Below are positions 1-9,002 of a stretch of 64,000 nt of DNA, one piece after another. Source of the stretch: Bacteroidales bacterium (GTDB lineage Bacteria; Bacteroidota; Bacteroidia; Bacteroidales; F082); NCBI GenBank assembly GCA_017531225.1, contig JAFXLL010000005.1:62001-126000 (forward strand), written 5' to 3'. The first letter of the stretch is position 1; each line of letters starts with the position of its first letter. The translations under genes and the position numbers were made by a program. The notes beneath the pieces are model-generated. The model did no database searches and was not told the origin of the DNA. It saw nothing but the letters and a program-made list of their open reading frames with translations.

Positions 1-1113
1 GATGCCTGCCGCCACCGCCACACACTCCACGGGGATGCCGGCCGAAGCGAACACCATCGCCATCAAAGCCAAGCTGCCGCCAGGGATGCCGGGAGTTCCG
101 ATGGATGCCACCGTTGAGGCAAATGCGATGGCCATGTATTGACTCATGGTGAGGTCGATACCACAGCAGTTTGCCATAAATACTGAGACGACACCCAGAT
201 AGATGGCGACACCGTCCATGTTGATCGTGGCGCCTAACGACAGCACAAAACGCCCGATATCCTTGTTGACGCCCAACTTCTCCGTACACTGCATCGTGTA
301 AGGCAAAGTGGCTACTGACGAGTCGCTGGAGAAGGCGAACAGCAAGGCGGATTGCATGCCTTTGAAGAACTTAATGGGGGAGAGACCTCCCAAAAATCCT
401 ACCGCTGATGAATAGACTAAACCCGCATGTACAACGAAACAGAAATAGGCCAAGGCCAACAATGCGGCGTAAGAGCCCAATACGGATGGGCCGTTGTCGA
501 CCACCACAGGCGTGAGCATGCAAAACACGCCGATGGGAGCCAAGGCCATGATGTATTCAAGGATCTTGCCCACTACATCGTTGAAGCTGAGGGTTACCTT
601 GCGCGCCATCTCACCTTTTTCTCCGATATGCACCATGGCGATGCCGAAAAACAGGGCTATCACGATGACCTGCATCATCGTCATCGAGCTCACCGGCGTA
701 AGGATGTTGTCAGGGACCATATTCACCAACTGGTCCATCACCGAGAGTTTGGGCGTTTCTATTGCTGTTGGTACCGTTGCCGTGCTGATGTGGATGACAG
801 GTAAAAAGCTTTTCAGCAGGGTGGGGACCACCAATCCCAATACAACTGCGAAGATGGTCGTCACCATGAAATAAATGACAGTGCGAAGTCCCAACTTGCC
901 CACTTTTGTGATGTCGTTCATCGACAGGATGCCTGCCATGATGGACAACAGCACCAATGGTACCACGATGAACTTCAAAAGGTTCAAGAAAATGGTGCCA
1001 ATGGGTTTGATGTATTCGTTGACAAAGTCAGCCTGGTTGCGCAACAGCACGCCAGCAACCACTGCCAGCACCAAGGCGATGCCAATTTGAGCGGTTAGGG
1101 AGATCTTTTTCAT
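1..1113 (-). CDS. Dicarboxylate/amino acid:cation symporter (DAACS family), 3' end outside window
   Basis: This is an inner-membrane secondary transporter that would import dicarboxylates or acidic amino acids with Na+ or H+. The 371 codons present start at an ATG at 1113 and run off the left edge. The family signatures appear in order: a serine-rich hairpin SSDSSVATLP near residue 262, the substrate/cation motif NMDG near residue 296, and the second hairpin GTPGIPGG near residue 339. These residues bind substrate in GltPh-type transporters. The substrate cannot be chosen from sequence alone (GltP, DctA and SstT share these motifs). It is separated from the upstream lipoprotein gene by a hairpin terminator, so it is probably transcribed from its own promoter. 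Confidence 0.93.
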   Translation of the reverse strand, partial: MKKISLTAQIGIALVLAVVAGVLLRNQADFVNEYIKPIGTIFLNLLKFIVVPLVLLSIMAGILSMNDITKVGKLGLRTVIYFMVTTIFAVVLGLVVPTLLKSFLPVIHISTATVPTAIETPKLSVMDQLVNMVPDNILTPVSSMTMMQVIVIALFFGIAMVHIGEKGEMARKVTLSFNDVVGKILEYIMALAPIGVFCMLTPVVVDNGPSVLGSYAALLALAYFCFVVHAGLVYSSAVGFLGGLSPIKFFKGMQSALLFAFSSDSSVATLPYTMQCTEKLGVNKDIGRFVLSLGATINMDGVAIYLGVVSVFMANCCGIDLTMSQYMAIAFASTVASIGTPGIPGGSLALMAMVFASAGIPVECVAVAAGI

Positions 1114-1131
1114 GTCATGCTTTTATGAGCA

Positions 1132-1163
1132 AAAAAACCGCCCTTGAAAAAGAGCGGTTTTTT
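1132..1163 (-). terminator. Bidirectional hairpin terminator
   Basis: An A-tract, CCGC, a short loop region and GCGG followed by a T-tract form an inverted repeat flanked by A and T runs. It can terminate in either direction. Its most direct job is to end the lipoprotein gene that stops at 1181 before the symporter start at 1113. Confidence 0.8.
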
Positions 1164-1180
1164 GTCACATTTTATAAAAA

Positions 1181-1672
1181 TCAAAAGTTTTTCTCTTCAG
1201 TGAATTTCAGGCGATCGGGATTATGCTGCAAGAGTTCCAGGAAGCCTTCCTTGTCGTCCACGGAGAACGCACCCACCATGTCAATTACTAAGGAGCTGTT
1301 GTTGTAGTATCCAATTCCATAGCGCTTTCCGAAAACCACTTCATCCGGGAGCTCACTTTCGTTGTAAACAATCTCGCCTTCCATCTTAGCTTTGAAAGGA
1401 GAGGTGACTTCGAACGACTTTTCCCATGGCAACGTAACGCCGGTCTCGGTGACAGACTCGCCTTGGGCATTGGTATAGGTCACATTCAGTTTAAAGCAAT
1501 CAGACAAAACCTTATTACCAAATTCTTTAGCAACCTTGTACACCACAGTTTTTGTGGTAGGTGTTGGAGTTGGTGTTGGTTCTGGCGTTGGGGTTGGGTT
1601 GTCTTTTTTGCAACCGGTGAACATCATGCTGCCAATAAGCAGGGCGGCGAGAAAAAATGTTACTTTCTTCAT
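1181..1672 (-). CDS. Small lipoprotein with Thr-Pro linker, function unknown
   Basis: This 163-residue predicted lipoprotein has a hydrophobic signal peptide ending in a lipobox (MFTGC, Cys20). A low-complexity Pro-Thr-Glu linker of about 20 residues follows (roughly 26-42), then a beta-rich domain with no motif I recognise. The linker suggests a surface or periplasmic domain held away from the membrane. A TATCTTTG -7 box lies at 1709-1716, so it may be transcribed alone; a terminator follows. Confidence 0.85.
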   Translation of the reverse strand: MKKVTFFLAALLIGSMMFTGCKKDNPTPTPEPTPTPTPTTKTVVYKVAKEFGNKVLSDCFKLNVTYTNAQGESVTETGVTLPWEKSFEVTSPFKAKMEGEIVYNESELPDEVVFGKRYGIGYYNNSSLVIDMVGAFSVDDKEGFLELLQHNPDRLKFTEEKNF

Positions 1673-1708
1673 AATGTATTAATTTAGGGTTAATAGTTTT
1701 CGAATTTG

Positions 1709-1716
1709 CAAAGATA
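1709..1716 (-). promoter_or_regulatory. Bacteroidota -7 promoter box (TATCTTTG)
   Basis: The minus strand reads TATCTTTG, matching TAnnTTTG, about 37 nt upstream of the ATG at 1672. No clear TTTG -33 box was found; the upstream sequence is the A/T-rich end of the S41-like gene. Confidence 0.55.
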
Positions 1717-1724
1717 TAAAAAAT

Positions 1725-3008
1725 TTATTTGTTTTTAATATATTCGATGGCAGCGTTAAGTTGAGCCTTGAAATCGCCGTTATTGTTCTTGCGGAGCACG
1801 ATCTGGTCAGGGGTGAAGCCAATACCTTCAAGCACTTTGCCGCCAATCTGAGCCTCGAATGTTGAGGTGTAAATGTAATGCTTCATCGTTTTGAAATCGC
1901 CAAAAGGACCGCCATAGTTGAGGTCGATGTAGTTGGAAGGTTGCAACGGACCTGTGGCGCCAAAGGTGCGTTCGCCGATGACATAACTTGTGGGCAGCAC
2001 CGCCTTGATGGTCGAAGGCTCTATCTCGCCCATGCTGATGGAGAAGATGTCGCAAATGACAACGTATGGGATATTTTCTGCAGTGATGTCGCGATGATAC
2101 TTGCTTAGCGGATCGATATAATAGGGTGTCCAAACGGAGTGTTCCAGTCTGCCGGGACCTTCCTTATAGCGTGTTTGAAGGATTTCGGTCTTTTCGTTGA
2201 GGAAGGAGCCGATCAGATAGTCGAGGTCATCTTGGTAACCGCCGGTGTTGCAGCGGTTGTCGAGGATGATACCAGCCAGCTGCTCACGAGGCGTATCCTT
2301 GATGGCTGTCAGCCAATGATCGATGATATTAGCCGCAGCGCTGGCAGGATCAGAGGTGCCCAGTGTGTGCATAACGGGTGTGAGGCATGCCATTGATTGC
2401 CAGAGATAAGGGATCTTGCGTCCGTCGGCAAGGTTAAAAAGACAGTAATGATAGGTGACATCATTGCCAACCTCATCCACATAAACCGTAATCGATTCAT
2501 GTGCTGCCAACTCGTATTGTTCGTCAATTTCGTTGTTAAGGAAAACCATCAGGTCATATTGAGCGTTCCCCAGCGACTCGATGTAATAATCCCTCTTTTC
2601 CACTTCCATCATTCCAGGACGGACGCTAAAATAGGAAGCGTCATCGTTAGGTGAAGGAAACAGGTTTTTCACCGCAATGTTCATGTGGTGGTCTCTCATG
2701 CCGCCCATTGCTCCCTCATACAAGGTCTTCAATTCCGCGAGGGTCACGTCCTGTCCGGCTTCGTGTTTGGCATCCAAAGCGTTGAACTTGGGCATGTATT
2801 CTTCATAAACTGCATCCCAATCCGTCTCGTCAACATCCCAAAACACATAGCCAGTGCTGATGCATTTCCAGAGGAATTCAAACTGGGAGGAATAGCTGTC
2901 GTAGGCCAATTTGTCGGTTTCGCCGATATAGGGATGATAGTCGGCTTCCTTGCGGCAACCGCTGAAAACCAAGGCAATCAATGCCAAAAGGATGATATTT
3001 CTTTTCAT
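1725..3008 (-). CDS. S41-family peptidase-like lipoprotein
   Basis: A 427-residue lipoprotein (lipobox VFSGC, Cys18) resembling C-terminal-processing (tail-specific) proteases. An N-terminal helical region (about 40-115) is followed by the TSPc-type fold. The oxyanion motif DNRCNTGG lies at 250-257 and the probable nucleophile Ser325 is in SISMGE. In Tsp/CtpA proteases a Lys follows in a GxxTxGK motif; here the equivalent segment reads GERTFGA with Ala351, so the usual Ser-Lys dyad is not obvious. It could use a Ser-His-Glu arrangement or be non-catalytic. It is first in a run with two outer-membrane barrel genes on the same strand and probably acts in the periplasm or at the surface. Confidence 0.8.
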   Translation of the reverse strand: MKRNIILLALIALVFSGCRKEADYHPYIGETDKLAYDSYSSQFEFLWKCISTGYVFWDVDETDWDAVYEEYMPKFNALDAKHEAGQDVTLAELKTLYEGAMGGMRDHHMNIAVKNLFPSPNDDASYFSVRPGMMEVEKRDYYIESLGNAQYDLMVFLNNEIDEQYELAAHESITVYVDEVGNDVTYHYCLFNLADGRKIPYLWQSMACLTPVMHTLGTSDPASAAANIIDHWLTAIKDTPREQLAGIILDNRCNTGGYQDDLDYLIGSFLNEKTEILQTRYKEGPGRLEHSVWTPYYIDPLSKYHRDITAENIPYVVICDIFSISMGEIEPSTIKAVLPTSYVIGERTFGATGPLQPSNYIDLNYGGPFGDFKTMKHYIYTSTFEAQIGGKVLEGIGFTPDQIVLRKNNNGDFKAQLNAAIEYIKNK

Positions 3009-3035
3009 GTTTGTAACGATTTTAGGATGGATGAT

Positions 3036-3728
3036 TTAGAAACTATAAGCAACGCCTAGCGTAACCGAAAGCGTGTTCAGATAACGTGGATCGCTCAGAT
3101 GTGCGTAGCCCTTGTGATGACTGACGAGGTCATAATAATACAAGGCGTCGAGGTTGATGACAGGGCCTGTTCCTTTCGAGTTGATAAAAGCATAGCTTAA
3201 GCCCAATCCACCGACGGCACCAGCGATGAGACGTTGGTCTTCTCTATTAAACTCGCGGCTCTCCTTGAAGTCGTTATAATAGACATAATAATCTGTCATC
3301 CAATAGGTTTTACCACTCATCTTAGCTTTCATCCAATAGCCGCCAAAACCGCCGACATAGGCGTGGCCTCGCAGTGCTTTACCTCCAAAAGAGAAGTCGG
3401 CCATCACAGGAAGCATGAGATAATCATTGGAATAATTCGTGTAAACAGGATCAAGGTAGTGGAGATTTCGATCCATACGGTAGGAGCGTGACAAATGGCT
3501 CAAATCGGCCCGTACGGCCAGCCAATCGGTCAGTTGATAGCGTGCTTGTATGCCGGCATCAAAACCGCCACGTGGAGAATATGTTTCGTCGATACGGCCC
3601 ATGTTGGAACGGGCGAGACTTGTCCAATTCCATCCACCTTTCATGCCAACCGTCCATTGGGCGTTGACTTCTGTTGCCGTCCAGCATAACAGGATAACAA
3701 CAATGATTTTCAAGTAGTTTTTCTTCAT
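3036..3728 (-). CDS. Outer-membrane beta-barrel protein (porin-family)
   Basis: This 230-residue protein has a cleavable signal peptide ending at NAQ. Alternating aromatic/hydrophobic strands follow (WTVGMKGGWNW, AVRADLSHLSR, RLIAGAVGGLGLSYAF), and the last strand ends in a terminal Phe (VTLGVAYSF), a signature for BAM-dependent barrels. The size fits an 8-10-strand OmpA/OmpW-like barrel. It lies 20-30 bp from its neighbours on the same strand, consistent with co-transcription with the S41-like lipoprotein gene and the next barrel gene. Confidence 0.8.
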   Translation of the reverse strand: MKKNYLKIIVVILLCWTATEVNAQWTVGMKGGWNWTSLARSNMGRIDETYSPRGGFDAGIQARYQLTDWLAVRADLSHLSRSYRMDRNLHYLDPVYTNYSNDYLMLPVMADFSFGGKALRGHAYVGGFGGYWMKAKMSGKTYWMTDYYVYYNDFKESREFNREDQRLIAGAVGGLGLSYAFINSKGTGPVINLDALYYYDLVSHHKGYAHLSDPRYLNTLSVTLGVAYSF

Positions 3729-3748
3729 GCTATAGTTGTTAGAATAAT

Positions 3749-4573
3749 TTAGAATGCAAATTCATATCCTGCGCCAATCCAGCCACGGAAGCCGGTTTCC
3801 TTGGTGTAGGATTTTAGTTTGGTGCCTTCGGCGTTGGCATCCACTTGTTTTTCCATGAGATAATCGCAAAGGATGTAGAAATTCAGCGTATTGCGCTTAT
3901 CCAATCTAATATCTGTGCCCAACGAACCCCTCAGGCGATTGACGTAGCCGCCCTTGAAACCCTTCAAGAACCAGCCTGCCTCGCCTTCCTCAGAGTAGTC
4001 GTCCAAAGTGACATAAACATTGCCGTCGTAGGCTGCTTCAATGACAGGCGCATTCAAATAATTACGCACCTCGAAATAAGCATATGGCTGTACCTTGCCG
4101 AAACCTTTGTATTGTGCTTTCAGACGGCTTTTCAGCGTCATAGCGTTTTGGGGATTCTGATACACGTTGAATTCACCCGAACGATGCGTCACCTGAAAGC
4201 GTTCCTTCAAGGAGAGGTTCCAGTTGCCGAGGTGCAGCGTTCCCGTGGCATCAACCATGAACCTATGACGGGGGTCCTTGAACGAATTCGTGTTAGCCCC
4301 ATAACCGTTGATGAACACATAGCCAATGCCTAACTTGATGTTCGGATGCACCTTGTAACTCAAAGCCACCGTACTCTGCAAACGATCGAGACTGCCAAAG
4401 TTGTTGTCGAAACGTACCTCTTCCTCAAGGGAAACATGCAAACCTTTGGAAATTCTCTTGTCAAGGCATATAGAAACTCTGCCGCCAAATTCAGGGTCGA
4501 GGGCGACATCGGTTTGTGAGAAGGCTATTAAGGGGAAAAACAGCCCTAAAAGTAAGATAATCCCAAATCTCAT
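3749..4573 (-). CDS. Outer-membrane beta-barrel protein of the DUF2490 type
   Basis: A 274-residue protein with a signal peptide (cleavage after AFSQ) and many amphipathic strands, ending in a C-terminal aromatic residue (GAGYEFAF). The patterns RISKGLHVSLEEEVRFDNN and LGIGYVFINGY resemble the DUF2490 barrel family, often encoded next to cell-surface or spore-coat-like proteins in Bacteroidota. The adjacent upstream gene encodes a beta-helix carbohydrate-binding lipoprotein. Transport function is unknown. Confidence 0.72.
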   Translation of the reverse strand: MRFGIILLLGLFFPLIAFSQTDVALDPEFGGRVSICLDKRISKGLHVSLEEEVRFDNNFGSLDRLQSTVALSYKVHPNIKLGIGYVFINGYGANTNSFKDPRHRFMVDATGTLHLGNWNLSLKERFQVTHRSGEFNVYQNPQNAMTLKSRLKAQYKGFGKVQPYAYFEVRNYLNAPVIEAAYDGNVYVTLDDYSEEGEAGWFLKGFKGGYVNRLRGSLGTDIRLDKRNTLNFYILCDYLMEKQVDANAEGTKLKSYTKETGFRGWIGAGYEFAF

Positions 4574-4606
4574 ATCTCTTATCTTTTAACTTTTATCTCT
4601 TATCTC
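4574..4606 (-). repeat. Short direct repeats in operon spacer
   Basis: The spacer upstream of the DUF2490-type gene consists of repeated ATCTCTTATC/TTTTA units. Similar A/T-rich tandem repeats fill other intra-operon spacers at 26.8 and 27.2 kb. Confidence 0.6.
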
Positions 4607-6191
4607 AAAATGGGCCATGCCCACCGCCACCAGGGCCAGAACCAGGGCCTCCACCACCATTGCCGCCCGTATAGGACGAGAGGCTGACTGAAGTGCCACC
4701 ACTCACTGAAGCGTTGGAGTAAAACATGCCTTCAAACATCTCCGTTCCTCCTGAAACACTCACACCCGATTGAAGGGTAGGAGTGGAGCTACCCGAAACT
4801 ACCAATGGCGTGCCACCGCTTGATGGGGCTTTGAATGCGTAGGTCGTTGAGCCGACGGTCAAACCGTACCAAGTGTTTTGCGACCATGACGATGCGGAAT
4901 AACAGTTTTGGCTCAGCGAAGAACCGCTCTCAAGGCCGCCAATGGCCACCAAAGTACCACCCGTGAGGTAAAGTTTGTATCCGCCTTCGCTATTGGCGTC
5001 GATGGCTACTTCGGGTGAACTGGTGCCAATAGCATAAACCACGCCACCTTTAATATAACAATCGCCGTTGGCATCAATACCGTCGTTGCCTTGGCTGCAT
5101 GCACAGACATAGCCGCCGGAGATGGTAAGGTTGCCGCCTGAGTTAATAGCATCGTCCGATTGGGAATGGCTAAACACCTCGCCGCCCGAAATAGAAAGGG
5201 TACCTTTGGCTTCAATACCCTCGTGAGCGGTGCTGTTCACCACGACCTTGCTCCCTCTGAAAACCAGGTTGCCGTCGCATTTGATGCCTTTGGCCGAAAC
5301 GCCGTTGGAGTTGCTTTGACCACCGCCTCCAGGGCCTCCACCGCCTGGAAAACCGCCGCCACTGGAACCGAAATTGCTACCCGTTACAGTAACGTTAACC
5401 GTGCCGCCATAGAAATAGCCATTGCCATCACTGCTGATGCCTTTACCGCCCGTTCCTGTGCCGGTAAGGATCAGCGTGCCATCGGTCATCTTTACATAGT
5501 CTTTCCCCCTGACGCAAACAGGCTTTAAAGTGTCGCTCCCGATGACCGTGGCGGAACTTAATACATTCACCGTAATGGTGCCGCTAATCACATGGATGTA
5601 ATCGTCGGAAACGATGCCCGACTTGCCTGTTGCCGTAACTGAGAGGCTGCCCTCTCCACTGAAAATGAATTGGCCTTCGCCAAACATTGCTGCTTTTTCA
5701 TCTTCATTGCTAGGTGTGTCGGTATAGGAAGTGCCATCAGCGAGACTGTTTTCACCATTCAAAACAATGAAAGTGCGTTTGCCTTTATTAGGCTCGCTTT
5801 GTGTACCTTGAACGTTAATGACGGCACCGTTGGGATTGGTGATGTTCACACTGTTTAATGTGATACCTTGTCTCTTGGCACTATACAACTTGAAAAAGCC
5901 ATTGCTGGTAGCACCTGACAGTTGGTACATCACATACTCTTCGCCAGAATAAACAATAGTCACATCGTTGCCATCAATGGAAACCGTGAAGTCGTCATTG
6001 GTTCCTGTGACAGTGGCGTTTTCACCAGTGGAAAACATCACGCTGACCGTTTTTGTGAATTTGGTATTGATGATATAGTCTTCGCTATCGTCGACCTCAA
6101 CAGGGTCGATGAGGATAATGTTGTCCTTTTGACAGCTCACAACTGACACTGCCAGCATGACAAACAGCATGCATTTCAACAGTCGTTTCAT
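4605..6191 (-). CDS. Beta-helix carbohydrate-binding lipoprotein (Cthe_2159/DUF4353-like)
   Basis: A lipoprotein of 528 residues from the ATG at 6191. A TTG six bases upstream (6197) would overlap the preceding stop and is less likely. After the lipobox (VVSC) come many right-handed beta-helix turns rich in Gly, Ser, Thr and Asn (GTLILTGTGTGGKGISSDG, AHEGIEAKGTLSISGGEV). The tail is Gly-rich (about 500-528). Glycine stretches also occur near 285-300. This organisation matches the carbohydrate-binding domain family of Clostridium thermocellum Cthe_2159, which binds pectic or cellulosic glycans. Many gut Bacteroidota carry copies near barrels and VTC/CotH genes. The ligand here is unknown. Confidence 0.8.
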   Translation of the reverse strand: MKRLLKCMLFVMLAVSVVSCQKDNIILIDPVEVDDSEDYIINTKFTKTVSVMFSTGENATVTGTNDDFTVSIDGNDVTIVYSGEEYVMYQLSGATSNGFFKLYSAKRQGITLNSVNITNPNGAVINVQGTQSEPNKGKRTFIVLNGENSLADGTSYTDTPSNEDEKAAMFGEGQFIFSGEGSLSVTATGKSGIVSDDYIHVISGTITVNVLSSATVIGSDTLKPVCVRGKDYVKMTDGTLILTGTGTGGKGISSDGNGYFYGGTVNVTVTGSNFGSSGGGFPGGGGPGGGGQSNSNGVSAKGIKCDGNLVFRGSKVVVNSTAHEGIEAKGTLSISGGEVFSHSQSDDAINSGGNLTISGGYVCACSQGNDGIDANGDCYIKGGVVYAIGTSSPEVAIDANSEGGYKLYLTGGTLVAIGGLESGSSLSQNCYSASSWSQNTWYGLTVGSTTYAFKAPSSGGTPLVVSGSSTPTLQSGVSVSGGTEMFEGMFYSNASVSGGTSVSLSSYTGGNGGGGPGSGPGGGGHGPF

Positions 6192-6193
6192 AA

Positions 6194-7318
6194 TCAAATG
6201 TTCTTCCTGTACACCCTTGCTCTTTTGTGAATGTGGTGCTCCAGATGGTTCCAGAGGTTCTGCACGTTGGTGTTGTCTTCCAGCTCACGAGTCGATTCGA
6301 TGTACTTGATGCCATTCTTTGTGATGCCTTGGGCAAACTTGTCAAAAATCATGGCATTCACACCCTTGCTTTGGTATTGCTCGTCTATGGCAATCAGCAA
6401 CAAATCGATGGTGTCGTTATGCTTCAAGGCTTTTAGGAGATGGATGAATCCAAAGGGGAAGAGACTGCCCTTGGCCTTTTGCATAGCCTTGGAGAGTGAT
6501 GGCAACGCCACGCCAAAAGCGACTACTTTGTCGTTGGCATCGAGAATGATGGATAGGAAATCCACGCTGACATTGCTCAGGAATTGTTTCTTCAAGTCTG
6601 CGCATTGCCCTGCCGTCAGTTCTGAGAAACCATGCAGGTTCGAATAGGCGGCATTCAAACAGCTGAACAAGCCGTCGAGATAGTTTTTGATGTCGCTATG
6701 CTTGAGAAGCGGAGCCTGGTGTAAGCCATATTTGTCGGAGACTATTTTGGCCATTCGTGCATAGCGGTCAGGGATGACTTCGGGAACAAGGATGCGGTAT
6801 TCCACAAAATCAATCTCTTTTTGGTAACCTAAGGCCAATAAATGGTACTCATAATATGGATCGTTGAATTTACCATAAGCTGTTGGAAGCTGATCGAAAC
6901 CATCCACGAGAACTCCGGCGGCATCGAATTCCAAAAATCCGGTAGGACCGCTTACAACGTCCAATCCATTTTCCTTGGCATAGTTCTCCACGGTCTTCAT
7001 TAAGGCTTCCGACACACTACGATCGTCGATGAAGTCAATCCATCCGAAACGGCAGATTTTCTCACCAACCTTTTCGTTGTAACTGCGGTTGATGATGCCA
7101 GCCACACGCCCCACCACACAACCTTTTTCGTCGTATGCAAGCCAATATTTGCCTTCGCAAATCTCAAACGCGTGGTTTTTTGATGGGGTCAGCGTATCGC
7201 GGTCCATCGACTCGATTTGTGGGACATAGTAAGGGTTGTCCTTGTAAAGCACATTGGGGAAATGCACGAACTTCCTCAAATCACTTTTTGTCCTGACCTC
7301 TTTAATTGTAACATCCAT
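6194..7318 (-). CDS. GNAT-like N-acetyltransferase family protein
   Basis: A 374-residue cytosolic protein. The N-terminal part contains a GNAT-type segment (YWLAYDEKGCVVGRVAGIIN, near residues 55-75). A larger region follows (SGPTGFLEFDAAGVLVDGF, then VVAFGVALPSLSKAM and LLLIAIDEQYQSKGV in the last third) like the YghO-type proteins of unknown substrate. QSKGVNAMIF may be an acetyl-CoA-binding loop. It overlaps or abuts the next gene and lies 1 bp from a GtrA-like gene upstream, so the three are probably one transcript. Confidence 0.72.
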   Translation of the reverse strand: MDVTIKEVRTKSDLRKFVHFPNVLYKDNPYYVPQIESMDRDTLTPSKNHAFEICEGKYWLAYDEKGCVVGRVAGIINRSYNEKVGEKICRFGWIDFIDDRSVSEALMKTVENYAKENGLDVVSGPTGFLEFDAAGVLVDGFDQLPTAYGKFNDPYYEYHLLALGYQKEIDFVEYRILVPEVIPDRYARMAKIVSDKYGLHQAPLLKHSDIKNYLDGLFSCLNAAYSNLHGFSELTAGQCADLKKQFLSNVSVDFLSIILDANDKVVAFGVALPSLSKAMQKAKGSLFPFGFIHLLKALKHNDTIDLLLIAIDEQYQSKGVNAMIFDKFAQGITKNGIKYIESTRELEDNTNVQNLWNHLEHHIHKRARVYRKNI

Positions 7319-7319
7319 A

Positions 7320-7751
7320 TTATTTGTTTTGTTTCTTGAAAATCACCAATTCATTCATTGCGAAATTATAAGTCCCCGAAACACAAAGTGCCAACAGGTT
7401 ACATATCACCACATCCCATTTTGTCACCGCTTGAATCAACAGTAGCACACCCATTTTGATGAAGAAACCACCTGTGCATGAGATATTATAAGCTCCGTAA
7501 TGCTTTACGAACGACTTCCCCGAACGATCTGGGACGCGATCTTTCCATGTCATGTAATAGGAGAAGAGAAAGTTCGCAAAAACGGCAAACTCAAACGAGA
7601 TGATAGGGGAGACGATGACTTCGCCGACATAACCATTGAACACAAAATGCGAGAAAAGCCACAGGACGAGCGTATCCACCAGCGTGCCCAACAAATTGCC
7701 TATGGCAAACTTAGGGATGCGGTTTAATATCAGTTCCTTGACGTTATTCAT
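7320..7751 (-). CDS. GtrA family membrane protein
   Basis: This 143-residue, four-helix membrane protein carries GtrA family features: an N-terminal FAIGNLLGTLVDTLVLWLFS helix with the conserved G-x-x-x-T/D pattern, FANFLFSYYMTWKDR after helix 2, and a final NFAMNELVIFKK. GtrA proteins help flip polyprenyl-linked sugars during surface-polysaccharide or teichoic-acid glycosylation. No cognate GtrB glycosyltransferase is adjacent. A TATTTTTG box lies at 7783-7790 upstream. Confidence 0.88.
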   Translation of the reverse strand: MNNVKELILNRIPKFAIGNLLGTLVDTLVLWLFSHFVFNGYVGEVIVSPIISFEFAVFANFLFSYYMTWKDRVPDRSGKSFVKHYGAYNISCTGGFFIKMGVLLLIQAVTKWDVVICNLLALCVSGTYNFAMNELVIFKKQNK

Positions 7752-7835
7752 TTTTGTGTTTTTGAATGAATCTTTGAAAATGCAAAAATAAGAATAATTA
7801 TTAAGGCCCGTTTCACTTTGAGGGAATTCTCCTCG

Positions 7836-8783
7836 TTATGCTTTATTGAACTTCTCCTTGCCTTGCTTGCAGCGCGGGCATTTCCAGTCGTCGGGGAGGT
7901 CTTCGAAAGCCACGCCATCGTGCTCAGCAGGGTCATAGACATAGCCGCAGATGGAGCAGATGTACTTACCAGAGGCTTCTTTCTTAGTAAAGTTCACTTC
8001 GGCAAGGACAGTCGGCACAGGGTGGTTGAGGTCCATCACGCGTTTGGCTTCCAAGTTCTCATAGCCTTGCGGTGAATGCGTGGAGAGATAGACTGTGGGG
8101 TTATTGCGCACAAACTCGCGTACGCGGTCCAAGGTCTCGCGGGCTGCGGACAGGTCGTCGTACACCACCGAAAGTTTGTTCTCATAAAGAGCCTCGTCCA
8201 CGTATGTGATGTCGGCTTGGAACATATAGAACAGGCCGTCGTTTTCGGCAATCACGAGGCTGTTGCCGTTGGTGTGTCCTTTGGCCTTGATGAAATAGAT
8301 GCCGTCGCAGATCTTCTGGCTGTCGGGGAAGTTGTGATACGCCCCGTCAGTAAAGGTCACAGGAATCAGATTGGACAGGCCCTGCAACTCGGCAGCCTGC
8401 ATTTCGTCGGCACTCACGTAGATTTTCGCGTTTGGGAAGGAGCGGAGTTCGCCTGAATGGTCTGCATGCTTATGCGTGAGCAGGATTTTGGTCACCTGTT
8501 CGGGCTTGTAGCCCAAAGCGGCCAAGGCATCCATATAACTGCAGATGTCTTTGCCGATGAAAGCGAGCGAGGTCTCTTCGGGGGCTCCCTCTGGGGTGCC
8601 TGCGGGAAGACCTGTGTCCACCAAAATCACTTCCGAACCCGTGTCGATTACATAGTTCTGCAAGCTGCCGCGATAGCGTATGTTGCGGTCGAACTTATCG
8701 GGTCCTTCCTCGCCGCCAAAGGCAAAGGGCTGGGTATAGAACCCATCTTTTCTGAATTTTACTGCTTTGATGTCCATATTCAT
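7836..8783 (-). CDS. Metallo-beta-lactamase fold hydrolase fused to C-terminal rubredoxin
   Basis: A 315-residue fusion protein; the start is placed at the ATG 8783, just downstream of a good promoter. Residues 1-260 are an MBL-fold domain with THKHADHSG (103-111), His170, Asp191 and His236, the binuclear metal ligands. Residues 273-312 are a rubredoxin with CSIC (Cys276/279) and CPRC (Cys302/305), which binds one iron. Unlike flavodiiron proteins there is no flavodoxin domain, so electrons would go straight between rubredoxin and the MBL domain or a partner. A role in NO/O2 or persulfide chemistry is plausible, but the substrate is unknown. Confidence 0.85.
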   Translation of the reverse strand: MNMDIKAVKFRKDGFYTQPFAFGGEEGPDKFDRNIRYRGSLQNYVIDTGSEVILVDTGLPAGTPEGAPEETSLAFIGKDICSYMDALAALGYKPEQVTKILLTHKHADHSGELRSFPNAKIYVSADEMQAAELQGLSNLIPVTFTDGAYHNFPDSQKICDGIYFIKAKGHTNGNSLVIAENDGLFYMFQADITYVDEALYENKLSVVYDDLSAARETLDRVREFVRNNPTVYLSTHSPQGYENLEAKRVMDLNHPVPTVLAEVNFTKKEASGKYICSICGYVYDPAEHDGVAFEDLPDDWKCPRCKQGKEKFNKA

Positions 8784-8809
8784 AATGAGTTTAATTTCGT
8801 TTGAGATTA

Positions 8810-8840
8810 CAAAAATACAAAATTCGCAATCCAAGCCAAA
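8810..8840 (-). promoter_or_regulatory. Promoter of the MBL-rubredoxin gene
   Basis: The minus strand carries TTTG (8840-8837), a 19-nt spacer and TATTTTTG (8817-8810), an exact match to the Bacteroidota housekeeping consensus. It ends 27 nt before the ATG at 8783, supporting that start over earlier in-frame codons. Confidence 0.85.
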
Positions 8841-8949
8841 CCTGAATAGTGATTTTTCCGATGAAAACAATTTGTGTGAGTCTTTGTTATCGATAATTTC
8901 CTTATCTTTGCATCCATCAACCCCAAAAGAACATACCAACACGGAAGAT

Positions 8950-8987
8950 AACTGATTATATAACATAATGATATAAAGCGTTTTTGC
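8950..8987 (+). repeat. 38-bp direct repeat, copy 1
   Basis: Begins AACTGATTATATAACATAAT and ends AAAGCGTTTTTGC. It matches the sequence at 10224-10261 at 36 of 38 positions, with no gaps. It stops 15 nt before the nuclease start codon, so it may act as that gene's promoter/operator or be a recombination boundary. Confidence 0.9.
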
Positions 8988-9002
8988 ATAGTCTACATAT
9001 TA

